A DNA stretch of 64,000 bases from Armigeres subalbatus (taxonomy: Eukaryota; Arthropoda; Insecta; Diptera; Culicidae), in the NCBI RefSeq assembly GCF_024139115.2, contig NC_085140.1:430651240-430715239 (forward strand), written 5' to 3'. Made by a program: the position numbers and the translations under genes. Each line of letters starts with the position of its first letter. The stretch's first letter is position 1. The notes beneath the pieces were generated by a model. That model saw only the letters and a program-made list of their open reading frames with translations, ran no database searches and was not told the origin of the DNA. Below, in pieces: positions 32,860-43,540 of the stretch.

Positions 32860-32965
32860 CCGATTCTCGCCGCCGCCGAACATTGCTTACGGCGTGACGC
32901 CGCCGACGCCGCCGCCACCGGTGTGAAAATGGCCTTACGCCGCCGCCGTTCACAAATACTTCGGC
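32860..32965. repeat. GCC-rich trinucleotide island
   Basis: Clustered CGCCGCCGACGCCGCCGCC and ACGCCGCCGCCG runs in otherwise AT-rich DNA. No gene is recognised in it, although it gives frames of 64-100 codons on both strands. Confidence 0.6.
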
Positions 32966-32989
32966 GCACAGGTCTAGTTGTTAGTGCCT

Positions 32990-33784
32990 TTCTGCTGCAA
33001 TATAAAAATTAAATCAGATGAGAATAAAAGCTAGAACAGTGAGTTTTTAGTACTATTCAAGTTTTAAAATTATTAGTTTGGCCATAACTTCTGATCCCAT
33101 AGTTCGATCAGTTCAATTTTATTAGGAATCAGTGCAATGGGACAGGACTCCGCGTCGAATGCAACTTTCTGCGAATAAATCGAGTAATATAAGGTACAAA
33201 TAGAATTGGCGAGACCAATCAACTAATCAACTCAGAAAATTACACTACTCCGAGCGGATATGGCACTTCTCTAACAAGTATGCCTAACATTTCAACGGTT
33301 TATTGACAAAATGTGATCAAAATTGCATACATTCAAATGCAGCAGAATAAAATTTCCATAAAAAATTAGAAATTGTCCATAAAAAAATTAAGGAGTTGTC
33401 TTTAAAGAAATCAGAGAAGAAGCAATAAATAAATATAAAGTTTCCTTAAATAATACAAAATTTACATAAACATAAGAAAATTTTCCTAAAATAAAAAAAT
33501 ATAGGGTGTCCTAGTAAGTAAAAGCACGACTTAAAATAACACGACTTTGGTTTTTGGTGGTGGAATTTTGATCAGATGGTTCCCATTATATCGTCTGTCA
33601 ACAATTTTGGCTACATTTTCGATCTTTTTTCAAAAGATGTGCACTGTCTTAATATGGTTTCACAAATGTGCATTTGTCAAAGACCAAAAAATTTTCAACC
33701 ACCCGACTTGAACATTAAATTACAATTTTCTGAAAACTCATATGTGAATATGTACAAAAAATGAGGTAACCACTTTCGCTTCGA
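32990..33784. other. Unassigned AT-rich sequence
   Basis: No element ends or RNA genes recognised. Confidence 0.35.
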
Positions 33785-33833
33785 TGGGACTCGAACCCAC
33801 GACCTTCAATATCGAGATGTGGAGAGGCGACTG
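33785..33833. mobile_element. End fragment of a pogo-like MITE fused to a tRNA-like B-box
   Basis: TTCAATATCGAGATGTGGAG plus AGGCGACTG is the right terminus of the MITE found complete at 42032-42422. Beside it, GGGACTCGAACCCACGACC is a tRNA/SINE B-box in reverse. No cloverleaf is present. Confidence 0.5.
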
Positions 33834-33921
33834 TTTTTTTACATTTCTTCAACTTTCTCAGCGGAATGTTCTATCTTTTCTTGTATATAAACACAGCTGA
33901 TCCCAAGACCAATCGATTAGT

Positions 33922-34137
33922 GAGGAATTCTCGTGTACTTATTCAAAAAGACATATGTGATTTTGTAAACAAAAATTCAAACGTCGATTTGTCCAATCTG
34001 ATAGCACTCCCCCGCAAACCAACTCCACCAACAGGTACCCAGGCTTCCCCTACCTGTCTGTGGTGAACAAATCGACGTTTGAATCTTTGTTTACAAAATC
34101 ACATACGTCCTTTTGAATAAGTACCCGAGAATTATTG
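33922..34137. mobile_element. Foldback element with about 68-bp arms
   Basis: GAATTCTCGTGTACTTATTC ... AAACGTCGATTTGT (33922-33992) is repeated inverted at 34066-34137 with a few mismatches around a 73-nt spacer. The 66-codon frame is a by-product. The superfamily is not known. Confidence 0.7.
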
Positions 34138-34286
34138 CAAATCGGTTCATCCGTTCGTGAGTTACATTGCCTCAAACTCATTTTTATATGTAGAGAATTT
34201 TACCGGCCATATAAAAAAAGTCAGAGAACAGCACTAAAATCGAGCCACTAATAAATTAGACGTGTTAAGGAATATGCAAAATATAT

Positions 34287-34358
34287 GTTTCCGCCCGGGA
34301 TCGAACCGGGGGCCTTCCGCGTGTTAGGCGGATGTGATAACCACTACACCACGGAAAC
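34287..34358 (-). tRNA. tRNA-Val (AAC)
   Basis: Cloverleaf on the minus strand: acceptor GTTTCCG/CGGAAAC, D-arm TGGTGTAGTGGTTATCACA, anticodon loop CTAACAC (anticodon AAC), T-arm CCCGGTTCGATCCCGGG. All stems pair. A-box and B-box are present. Confidence 0.94.
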
Positions 34359-34500
34359 AACACATCTGTTGATTCTTCCAATTAACAGTAGAAAAGACCC
34401 AGCAAAGTTTTTCGCTTTTAACTGATGAAAGCGAAAAAGGGAGAATCAGAAATCAAATCGGGAAATTTAATTATCAATCAAGTTGTTTTAATTTGTATTT

Positions 34501-34640
34501 TAGGGTGGTGCAAAAAATCTAACTTGTTTCACCACCTTCATTCGATTCTGTCTCATACTCCGAAAATTTGAGCTGATTTGAATTAAAAATTATCTTACAA
34601 CAGGCTGTTTAAAATTTGCATGGAAATTAGTATGGGAAAT
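34501..34640. mobile_element. Left part of a TAGGGTGG MITE
   Basis: Starts TAGGGTGGTGCAAAAAATC and aligns with the first 75 bp of the MITE at 4002. The right end was not found. Confidence 0.45.
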
Positions 34641-35114
34641 ATGAATTACCTATTATATTGATTATAGCAGCGCTTCCCAATTTTGTGCTGGCAAAAAATA
34701 ATCCAACATAGTCAAAGCAATAATCAAGAGCCATTACTCAAAGGAAGTCGCGTCTTGACTTATTGTTTCAATATAAATAAATTAATAGGAATAATAATAA
34801 CTATTCGACTAGTTTTGTATTTACGGAACATTTTGGGAAAAATCCGTGCTATTGAGATATAATTTATGCATTTTTAAACTGAATAAATTTATTCTCCAAG
34901 GGAGGAATCTTGAACCACCACAGAAACATTTCTTGTCTTTAGAAACCTCCATATACAATATTTAGTTCCGTTTGCTTGATCAGCTCTCTTGATTATGACC
35001 GCTTCCTTTCCAGTGAGGGGCGGTTTATACCATCATAAGAACCTTCTCTAGCCTTTAAAACCTCTGCATATTTTTAGTCTATAAATGTCAGACAGACAGA
35101 AATTGATGATTATG
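34641..35114. other. Unassigned, with dispersed-repeat remnant
   Basis: The part at about 34880-35100 (ACCATCATAAGAACCTTCTC, CAGACAGACAGAAATTGATG) looks like the other half of the repeat type seen at 1009-1136. No gene. Confidence 0.35.
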
Positions 35115-35116
35115 TA

Positions 35117-35333
35117 GGGGAACGGTTCGGCACTTCATCCCATAGCTCCTATTTTCATCCCATCAAAAACAAAGCAATGAAAAGGAATTTGGTTTGTTTC
35201 TTATTTTTATGATTTTTTTTAAGCAGTGAGCACGCGTGTTAGCAAAAAGAAGCGACGAGATTAATGCTGTATTTCTTTGTTTTGCGATGAGATGAATATA
35301 TGTTCAGTAAGATGGAAAATGGAACAGTTCCCC
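35117..35333. mobile_element. TA-flanked MITE (GGGGAACGGTTC termini), copy 1
   Basis: Ends GGGGAACGGTTC and GGAACAGTTCCCC, flanked by TA on both sides. A second copy at 63499-63696 shares the interior (ATCCCATCAAAAACAAAGCA, GCAGTGAGCACGC). Non-coding. Confidence 0.75.
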
Positions 35334-35984
35334 TATATAGATAAAGATGATTAAAACGGAAACATCACTGTATTAAGAGCAGGCATTGATAAAAATCAGA
35401 TCATGAGAAAAAATCGACTAAATATATGTGATTTTGAGGCTCTTCTGCAGTCTAAGTGATGGAGCCTTCCAGAAGTTGAAAGTTGGCGTTCTATAAACCA
35501 ACGTTTAACGATCTGCGTCACTCACCATCGCAAGCCAATTGGGCGAAGATAACCTAACAATGAGCGTTGTTTGCGACACGGTAGAAAATTAGAAAAATCT
35601 TTTCAACCATGAAGAAAATTGAGTTCGCTATGAGTATGGAGATCTAGTACACTGAATAAGAGGCTTCGATACTTTCGCTCGATGATCCCATCAACTTGAA
35701 AGAAAAGTAAATAAAGCGGAACACCTAATGTGCTTAGATTTTTTGAAGCTTCATTCTAGTGGAACATGCGCAGTGCGAATGCACAAATCTTTGCTGCCAT
35801 GGATGACATTCCTAGGCTTGGTTTAACACACCCTTTTTAGCTCTTTTTTTTACTTTGAGCTATTGATTGTCCATTCTCGCGAAGGATGAACAATTGAACA
35901 AATTAAGGAAATGCTTAAACTGTTGGGTAGAAGTTGCATAAGTCACATCACTTTCCATGGTGAATCCCGATCTATGTTACTGAT

Positions 35985-36180
35985 TACCCCACCCAACTAA
36001 CACAACTTCCTTCCCGTGGTAATTGTGGAGATGCAGAGGTATTCTCGGTCTCTAGTAGCAACAATAACTACACACTAACATTCCCTCCCTTTCCCAACTG
36101 AATGTTAGGACTTGGCCGGCGCCGTTATTGATCAACATTTGCGAGCTGCTGAAACGTGCACTTCGAGAATAGATGGTAAA
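35985..36180. repeat. Paralogue of the hAT interior, without the Transib insertion
   Basis: The segment from CCAACTAACACAACTTCCTT through GGAGATGCAGAGGTATTCTC aligns with 40795-40809 joined to 45136-45300. It therefore shows the uninterrupted version of the site where the Transib-like element landed. Confidence 0.5.
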
Positions 36181-36472
36181 TCCCAACCACAATTTGCACC
36201 AGCTCCAATCAAGCAACCATTGGTATGTACAGTCAGTCTAAACTAAGCTAGGCTATTCTCTCACTGGCTTTGGATGCTACGATTGAATAAGATCAATGCT
36301 CATCCCCTTCAGTCATACCTTCAAGACCTGATCAAGAGCAAATGTAACGAAACGATGTATTGCATTATATTATCTCCATCTGAATTAGTGATCATTGATC
36401 ATTATCGTTCAAATTATCCGACAACAATTAACAATAGTTTATATCATTTACTCTAGTCGAAATAAACAACAG

Positions 36473-36543
36473 TCCCATATTGTCTAGTGGTTAGGATATC
36501 CGGCTCTCACCCGGAAGGCCCGGGTTCGATTCCCGGTATGGGA
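36473..36543 (+). tRNA. tRNA-Glu (CTC)
   Basis: Same 71-nt body as 28346-28416 on the opposite strand: acceptor TCCCATA/TATGGGA, anticodon CTC, B-box GGTTCGATTCC. A CTTTTTAG run just downstream is a polymerase III terminator. Confidence 0.95.
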
Positions 36544-36549
36544 AATCTT

Positions 36550-38640
36550 TTTAGGCTACTAAAATCAGATGTCAAGTAGATTTCTTGTTTGGAAATTTGA
36601 AAAAAAAACTAATTTCTCAGATAATGATGGCATTAATTGTAATCTAACAAAGACGTAGTAATGATTAATATTGACAGTAAGAAAATTAATCTTTAAGTAT
36701 TACAATAGGTCTTGATTGTATTTTATTGCTGGAATTCCGAAAACCTATGGGAAAGGATGCAAATGTTAATCCAAATTTCACAGAACATAATGCCCCTCGC
36801 GTCCAGTTTTCTCGTTCCAGTAAGGATGAATCGTGGAGGCGCATGATACGTCGTATATTTATATGATGAACGCATTTTACTTTAGACCTTCTTATCCTGA
36901 CGAGGAAACTCCAACAATTGGTTCATGAATGTCCGTTATTTCACTAGTTTTTCCAGCCAAAGCTCTGTTTCGCTACATCAGGCTCAAGCACGATAAATAT
37001 GAGAGGATTACCAAATGGTTGTTTACCCCCGGGTGGCATAGCGTTTTCCCCCAAAACAACTGAGAAAGCTCCCATGCGGCTTTGTGTGTATAGAAAATCA
37101 CTGCCGCGGGACTCCGTTACGTTAAGTCATGCTTTTTGTTACACGCCCGGATAAATTCCACAGGTCGGCAGCTCGCGGCAATGTTTGCTTCACTTGAAAA
37201 AAGGAACCATTCAAATTGATTGCTGAGCCACCATCGCGCGGATTCATATTCAAGAGGCTATCATACAGTTCGATTCATTTCGCACATCGTTCGGACGCAC
37301 ATTAACGAGGGTATCATAAAACAGTGAGTGCTTCCTCAATGATGCTCATATCGGGAAAAGTGGAGAGGGATGCCGTGAAACTGATGCTTGCTGCAACCAC
37401 TTCGAATTCCATATGGCTGTACAGTACATAGAACATTTTCAAGCATCTCTATCTCATTGGGCAGGTCAAGTGCGGTGCCCGAACGAAACGACGTGCATCA
37501 CAATGGTGGTGCTGTCCATTTATACATGCAACAGGACTCATCGCTTCTAGCGCTGTTAACGTGAAGGATGGATGAGTACATTTTCATTATATTCCCGCAT
37601 TTTCCTGCGCATTCGACTGGCTATCTATCTAATGTAGCCAGCAGCGAATGCTTCTTTATGTATATTCCGGACAAACAATCCTTGGTCAGAATTATCATAT
37701 TTATTAGTTTGCTAGATGATAATATTTGTGCTTTCAATACGGCTAGGAAAAGCGTAAGGCAAACATTTCTGGATTCCAACAACCTTTGCCTTAAGGGCAT
37801 TGAGAGATTTTTGCAGGCTTGCAAACTGTACGCAAATTTGCCATTTTCGACGGTTTATGGTGTGTGATAAAAGATTAATGACAATACGGAATATGTAGAG
37901 AGTATAGGGCCAACATGCTTTGAGTATGTTTTTATGAACCGAATTAGATCCCTTTCATGGGATCAGTAACCCTCGGGTAGCGCAAACTGATTGTTAGAAT
38001 TTATTCACACTAGATTAATTGAAACATATTGGAACATTCATCTTCGCTAGCATGAAAGCTTGTTGAGTAATTGAATATTCTTTTTGAAACTGGTTGTGTA
38101 GTTATATCACAGAGTAGTTTAGACTTTTGTTCGGACTCTAGGCTGGCTTCAGTGTTTTGTTGGTACCATGCCTTTTCATCATGTGATTTTTCTAAACTTA
38201 GATCAAAACACGTTAGGAACGTTTTATAAACAAATTTTATTTATCAAATGCGCGTTGATCTAGAATGTTTTAACACCAAATACTTAAAATTCTTTGCATT
38301 TCTCATTGGTGAATGTCATTTAAATTTTGTGGTTCGAAAGTTGTGGATATCTGATAGCAGCACCACAATGCACTGAGGTGATTTCCATATGACAAGCAAA
38401 AGAACAAATGTGTTTTCAACATACCCGGAGATCTGTGATTTGGAATAGGGACAGAATACTAGAAGAGTTTCTGCATTCCATGCGTCCCGGTTTTAGCAAA
38501 ATCAAATCATTACTTGCAAAGCTATACTAATTTGAATTTCGACAAAATTTTGCTTAACCTATCTCAACCTTTTGTACTCCATTTTTAATCACTTCTTCTC
38601 AACACATTTATAACGCCAAAACTCATCCGATTTGCTCACA
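36550..38640. other. Unassigned, possibly single-copy host DNA
   Basis: No transposon termini seen. 37020-37560 is GC-richer and repeat-free. The 99-codon frame at 37568-37867 has no recognised domain. Confidence 0.35.
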
Positions 38641-39172
38641 ACAAGCTCCTTTGTTCGGAGATCCTTTAATCGAAGTGTTGCGACGTCATATGGATAGGTG
38701 CCCTCGTCCTCCACTTTTGTCGGTGTCCTCGTTATTCTTTCCGCTGTCGTCGTCGTCCTCTTCTAGCCGTTTGACGTTTCCCCTCGTCAGCTCCAACACT
38801 TTCCTGTTAGTATTACCGGAAGGACCCGCCAGTGATCCGCTAGCTACGACCTTCGACTTCGACTTCAACTCCTTCTACGCCGCGCTAGACGAATGCACTG
38901 CCAACCTTTCAGCCATGGCCACCATTACATCTCTAAAGACTTCTGGCTCGCCTCCATCCGCTCAAACTGCTCCTTCTTCTTGCACAGCATTTCAGCTTGC
39001 CAGGCCATCCGCTCCTCTTCTTCTTCATCTCCATCTTCTTCCTTTCGAATGCGCGCTGTATTTCCTTCTCTTTCTTCCTCAGCTCCATTTCTGCCTCCAA
39101 CTCTACCATTTGCCGCTTTTGACGTTGATTCTGCGCTCGAACTTTCGCATCTACGCTAGACGTTCCGGTGCG
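38640..39172 (-). pseudogene. Coiled-coil, BEL-Gag-like fragment
   Basis: Minus-strand frames are rich in Glu, Lys, Gln and Arg (RQMVELEAEMELRKKEKEIQ, then MAWQAEMLCKKKEQFE after a frameshift, and a Lys/Asp-rich tail LEEDDDDSGKNNEDTDKSGG). This heptad-like, charged pattern resembles the N-terminal region of BEL/Pao Gag. It lies beside a BEL polymerase on the opposite strand, so it may be an inverted part of that element or a second copy. The plus-strand 215-codon frame is its antisense shadow. The family call is tentative. Confidence 0.4.
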
Positions 39173-39238
39173 GTAAGTCGTGCTCTATTTGTCGGACTCG
39201 TTCAATTGCTTCCTGGGACTCCTGAGCCTTCTCCTGGT

Positions 39239-39309
39239 TCTCATACCGGGAATCGAACCCGGGCCTTCTGGATGAAAACCAGATATCCTAGCCACTAGAC
39301 GGTATGAAA
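39239..39309 (-). tRNA. tRNA-Glu (TTC), possibly a pseudogene
   Basis: Minus strand: acceptor TTTCATA/TATGAGA (one T-G pair), D-arm GTCTAGTGGCTAGGATA, anticodon loop TTTTCAT with anticodon TTC, T-arm CCGGGTTCGATTCCCGG. The anticodon stem has several changes relative to the CTC copies but pairs. No T-run follows directly; the 3' flank is GAACCAGGAGAAG. It lies exactly between two opposed BEL-derived segments, so its expression is doubtful. Confidence 0.75.
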
Positions 39310-39329
39310 TGCGTCGAAGGTGATGATCC

Positions 39330-40030
39330 ACACAGATGATCCACGGTTCCCGGACTGCTATCCAATGGCACTGCGGAGAATGAAGCAACTGGAGAAGCGG
39401 CTTGACAAGAATCCGAAGCTGCGAGAAAACGTCGGAAAATAGATCAAGGAATTCCAGCAGAAAGGGTTACCGCTGAGGAATTAGCGAGCACTGCCGCCGA
39501 CCAAGTGTGGTATCTCCGGATCAATGTCGTCCAAACAGGACAGGACCGGATACGCTCGTACCGCTGATTAAGGTCCTTCTCGGCTTCCGCGAACGGCGGA
39601 TTGCGTTCGATGGAGATTTGAAGGATATGTTCCATCAGCTAAAGATTCCTTAGCAGAAGCAGCGGTTCATCTTCCGGAAAACGCCGGAGGATCCCCTAAG
39701 CATTGGACGAAGCGACATTCGAATCGACAAGCTCTCCCGTTTTGGCCCAATTTGTGAAGAATCGAAAAACCGAAGGGTTCGCCACACAATACTCAAAGCG
39801 TTGGCGGCCATCATTCACGAACACAACGTGGATGATTACTTCGACAGTGTCGATACCGTAGAAGAGACGGTTTCCCTAGCACAAGAGGTTAGATTAGTCC
39901 ACCAAAAAGCAGGGTTTGAGATCCGGAATTGGGTGTCCAACTCGCCCGAAGTTCCACAAAGTTTGGGGAAGGAAGAACCCATGGCGCCGGTGCATTTCAG
40001 CAGACAGACGTCGAAGGAAATAGTTATAGG
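39330..40030 (+). pseudogene. BEL/Pao reverse transcriptase, N-terminal part
   Basis: In shifting frames the text gives YPMALRRMKQLEKRLDKNPK, then QVWYLPINVVQTGQ-like and PLIKVLLGFRERRIAFDGD motifs. The longest frame (39801-40169) has HNVDDYFDSVDTVEETV, in which VDDYFDS is the catalytic YVDDY motif of BEL/Pao, followed by FEIRNWVSNSPEV. It is cut by a hAT element after MAPVHFSRQ. An intact protein would copy the genomic RNA inside the virus-like particle. Confidence 0.85.
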
Positions 40031-41068
40031 TAAGCATATGCGGTATTTCGAAAAATTTCGTTTCAGGTGGTTCGAAACGAAATTCCGCGGAATTTCGCGG
40101 AATTTGAGCATGGCGAAATATGATTTCTTGATTTCGTTTCGTTTCGTAAAATTGCAAAAATTTCGCTAGAAAAAGCTAGCCTCTAACGAAATTTAACGGA
40201 ATTCCGCGGAATTTCGAAACAAATTTAAACTTGAACCAGACTTTATATTATCAAAAATTTTGGCTGCGCCGCTGAACAAAATCGTTAAGTTGTTTTCAAA
40301 ACTTTAGATTATACATTTTTTTCTATTTACGCTTACTTCATAACCCCATTCTTAGACGACAAGTACGTATGTAGTTTTCTTCTATAAAACGTCTTCAGTG
40401 TTTCCAAGATTCAAATTTAAATTTGATGATATTTTTTTACTATTTGCACAATATGAATCGATCGAGGGACGGCAGCTAGTCCGGGAGAACGCGAAGTGAA
40501 AAAAAATCTACCTCGCGTAGCAGAAATTTGTTTACCCAGTGTGCAATCGATCATGTTGATGTTGATCACGCCAGCTAGTGTTGGAGAACGCGAAGTGATA
40601 AAACTAATGTCTGCATCAAAGAGCACAAAATTATTTAGTGCGGTTTCGATAGTGTTGTGAAAGTTTTTTAAACGAAGCACATTGATCTTGCGTTAGATTG
40701 ATTTGAAACACAGTCTTCGTCTTCTTGTTTTCAAAATAACTATTTTTACAATAAATATTTAGTCGCTTACCAAGGGGCTTCAATGAAATACCTTCTCAAC
40801 TAACCAACGCACAGTGTTTTATTTCGTCGTTTTCACGATCGAAATACAAAAACTCGAGAAGTGTTGATTTTTTATATAAGGTTTGTTCACAGAAGTTTCA
40901 AGATATTTAGGAGCGCATCTTTCGATAAAAACAGTTTGATGATTAATCCCCCTAAAAGTGAGTTGAGAAAATTATTTTTCAACCAGAATGAGATAGACAC
41001 AGAGTGTCTTTCGCAAAGTTGTAGCAAATTATACGAGCAACTTTGCTGAACATGCCGAGTCTCTATAT

Positions 41069-41362
41069 TCTATATAATAAAAATGAGTTGAGTTTTCCTT
41101 CCTGACGATTTAACTCGCAAACGGGTTGTCCGATTTGCAAGATTATTTCCCTAATCGATTCGTTTTGGGATCCGCAAGGTTTATATAATTAAAAAGTTGA
41201 TGAATTTAACGGGGAAACGTAAAAAAATCATTAGAATACAATTTTGGGTCGGCTGTTTAGGAAAACAAAACAAACGCACGGAAATTGATCTAGAGTGCGG
41301 TGCTGCAAATAGTACATTGTGACATTTGCAACACCCGGGCAAAGCTGGGTTTCTTTCGCTAG
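41069..41362 (+). mobile_element. Short non-autonomous Helitron
   Basis: Starts TCTATATAATAAAAATGAG and ends with a GC-rich hairpin (ACCCGGGCAAAGCTGGGT) followed about 10 nt later by CTAG|T, the Helitron 3' terminus. It is absent from the right arm of the host element (near 44880-44900), which gives an approximate empty site. There is no target duplication, as expected. Confidence 0.7.
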
Positions 41363-41538
41363 TCTTATATATAACAAATTTAAGACGTTTTATGTAAAAA
41401 CCCCTTTAAAATCATATTTTTCATTCTAACTCTTTCCAATGATAAGAAAATTATTTTGAGCTTTTTAGTGGAATGTCTTCACTTGTCCTAAGACGAGTTT
41501 ATACCATCCCATTGAATTCCACCACTTAATTGTATCTT

Positions 41539-41584
41539 GACAGATACGTATTTCGACCTCAACAGTAAGGCCGTCTTCAGTGTC
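41539..41584 (-). ncRNA. Hammerhead-ribozyme-like motif
   Basis: Intact 46-nt motif with stem I GACA/TGTC, core CTGAAGA, stem II GGCCTT/GAGGTC, GAAA, palindromic TACGTA and TC. Confidence 0.55.
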
Positions 41585-41622
41585 TCGTACTTGACTCGAC
41601 TTCTAAGTCGAGTCAAGTACGA

Positions 41623-41668
41623 GACACTGAAGACGGCCTTACTGTTGAGGTTGAAATACGTATCTGTC
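41623..41668 (+). ncRNA. Hammerhead-ribozyme-like motif, second arm
   Basis: Same motif on the plus strand, with stem II ending GAGGTT, which turns the closing G-C pair into G-U. Other core positions are unchanged. Confidence 0.5.
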
Positions 41669-42031
41669 AAGATACAATTAAGTGGTGGAATTCAATGGGA
41701 TGGTATAAACTCGTCTTAGGACAAGTCTTTCCAATGATTTTTCCCATTTTCCGTCTCTTCTAGGAAGTTGTTAAGCAAGCAAAATAGCATGTTTTTGCTG
41801 AACATTGTAACATTCCATCTCATATACAACAAAAGTTATCTTTAAATTATACATATTTTTAGAGGTATTTCCACTTATAATTACTCCCTTAATTGCAAAA
41901 AGTCGCAAATTTCTTCACGATATGCTGAAAGTCGCTCATTTCATTTTTCTACTGACATTGAAAACTTTTGTCGAAAGGAGTCTTCTCGATTGCTGTGTTA
42001 AAAACTCGTAAACCCATGAAAAATCATAATA

Positions 42032-42422
42032 CAGTCGACTCTCTACATCTCGATGTTCTATATCTCGATATCTCTCCCTATGTCGATGGTTTCCTCAGTC
42101 CCTTCATTCTACATACATTTGGGCTTCCTTCTTCTCGATAACCTCCCTATCTCGACATCTCATCTCTCTATCTCGATGGGTTCTGATCATATTTTGTTCA
42201 AGATTCACTCTCCTTATGTCGATATGTTCAAATTTTTAAGCTACTAGACCATTTTTGGACAATAACAAACACATCAACAACAGGAAACGACATTTGTTTT
42301 GTTGTCGTTTTTCATAGCAACGAGCTTTTTTGGATCTAGTACCCATTTCAATTTTCCTTCCATTCCTCGATCTCTCCCTATCTCGATGGTCCCTTCAATA
42401 TCGAGATGTGGAGAGGCGACTG
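42032..42422. mobile_element. TA-flanked pogo/Tigger-like MITE
   Basis: Ends CAGTCGACTCTCTACATCTC and the inverse GAGATGTGGAGAGGCGACTG, about 24-bp terminal repeats with two mismatches, flanked by TA. The interior repeats CTCCCTATCTCGATGG. It interrupts the left arm of the Transib-like element; the right arm lacks it. The CAG start and TA target fit pogo-type mariners. Confidence 0.7.
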
Positions 42423-43149
42423 TATTTGAATAACTTTGGTTTTATAAGAGATAGGAAGTTGCAATGTTCAGCAAAACATGCTGGTTTGACAACTTTGTAG
42501 AAGAGACGGAAAATGTGAAAAATCAGTGGAATTAGTTGATATAATGATTTTAAAAGGATTTCCACATAAAACATGCCTGTGTTGAACTAAGTTTACAATT
42601 AAAAACATACTAATAAAGATTAAAAAAAAACATAAAACATGTTAAGTTTATTATTCCAAAAAAATGGAAACGAGGCTTCAAAGCCGCATTTGTTTTAATA
42701 GCATTTGTTATAACATTTATTTGCCAGTTGTTTCCAAATTTAACTGGATTTGTATTCATTTTTCTCTTTGTCATCGCTTTCACACTTTCACTAAAATTGT
42801 TTTAGTATCTTCTGTAAGGAACTTCCTTCGACTTCTCGCCCAACCTCTGACTTTTGATACAACGGGATCCAATTAACTCAATGATCAATGCCTCAGTTCT
42901 TCAATGCGTCCTAAAATTTACCTAGATAAGCAGATGTTTCAGCTGTTTTAATCAATTTGAAACGCTTCGACATGTGTGCTGTGTAAGTTAATTGTATTTT
43001 CGACATCACACGAATTCTTTTAGAAATGTCAATTCTTTTTTATGAATTCTCAAATAAATAGAAATTATATATTTTTTGTGATTTTTTTCTGAATTTGTAG
43101 AACAAAAAATTATAAAACTTATATAAATTATATATGACAAACGGGTCTG

Positions 43150-43312
43150 GGTCATTTGGCATAAAGTCATTTGGCATAACGCCATTTGGCATAAGGTCAT
43201 TTGGCATAAAGACCATTTGGCATAATGGTCATTTGGCATAACGGACATTTGGCATAATTTTGAACTGCAAGAAAAGAGTGGGTCATTTGGCATAACGGAC
43301 ATTTGGCATAAT
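43150..43312. repeat. CATTTGGCATAA tandem repeat
   Basis: Nine occurrences of CATTTGGCATAA, mostly 15 bp apart, with variable 3-nt linkers. Seven are consecutive, then a 27-bp gap, then two more. It lies in the loop of the Transib-like element. Confidence 0.85.
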
Positions 43313-43456
43313 TTCAAAATGTAAAAGCGAAAGCATATTTCATATATTGTTTAGCGTAAATAAAGTAGGTCGAGGCTGTTTTCTGATAAATTTAGACTGA
43401 TGAAGAGACATTCAGACGTAGACATTCTCCGGAAGAACGAAACAACAAAACGGCAG

Positions 43457-43519
43457 TCGAGTCAAGTACGAGACACTGAAGACGGCCTTACTGTTGAGGT
43501 CGAAATACGTATCTGTCAG
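43457..43519 (+). mobile_element. 63-bp minimal Penelope insertion
   Basis: TCGAGTCAAGTACGAGACAC ... CTGTCAG is flanked by AAAACGGCAG at 43447-43456 and 43520-43529. It contains the ribozyme-like motif plus 15 bp upstream and 2 bp downstream, and nothing else of the pLTR. Confidence 0.8.
43472..43517 (+). ncRNA. Hammerhead-ribozyme-like motif in the 63-bp insertion
   Basis: Full 46-nt motif: GACA, CTGAAGA, C, GGCCTT-ACTGTT-GAGGTC, GAAA, TACGTA, TC, TGTC. The inserted segment ends 2 nt after stem I. Confidence 0.55.
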
Positions 43520-43540
43520 AAAACGGCAGAATTACTTCCG

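Larger units (their letters stand above)
41441..41725. mobile_element. Penelope pLTR inverted pair with extension
   Basis: Same architecture as 4467-4753: one-sided extension GATAAGAAAATTATTTTGAG, then two pLTR copies head to head. TCTTTCCAATGAT flanks both ends (41431-41443, 41726-41738). The reverse complement of 44760-44830 has the same flanks joined with a single copy of that sequence, so the empty site is known exactly. Confidence 0.85.

Noticed and set aside
33785..33805. tRNA gene suggested by GGGTTCGAGTCCC on the minus strand
   Set aside because: Only a B-box-like piece is present; no acceptor, D-arm or anticodon arm pairs, and it runs into a MITE end.
38651..39298. 215-codon plus-strand ORF rich in Ser, Leu and Pro
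   Set aside because: It is antisense to a charged coiled-coil fragment and overlaps the tRNA-Glu; no domain recognised.
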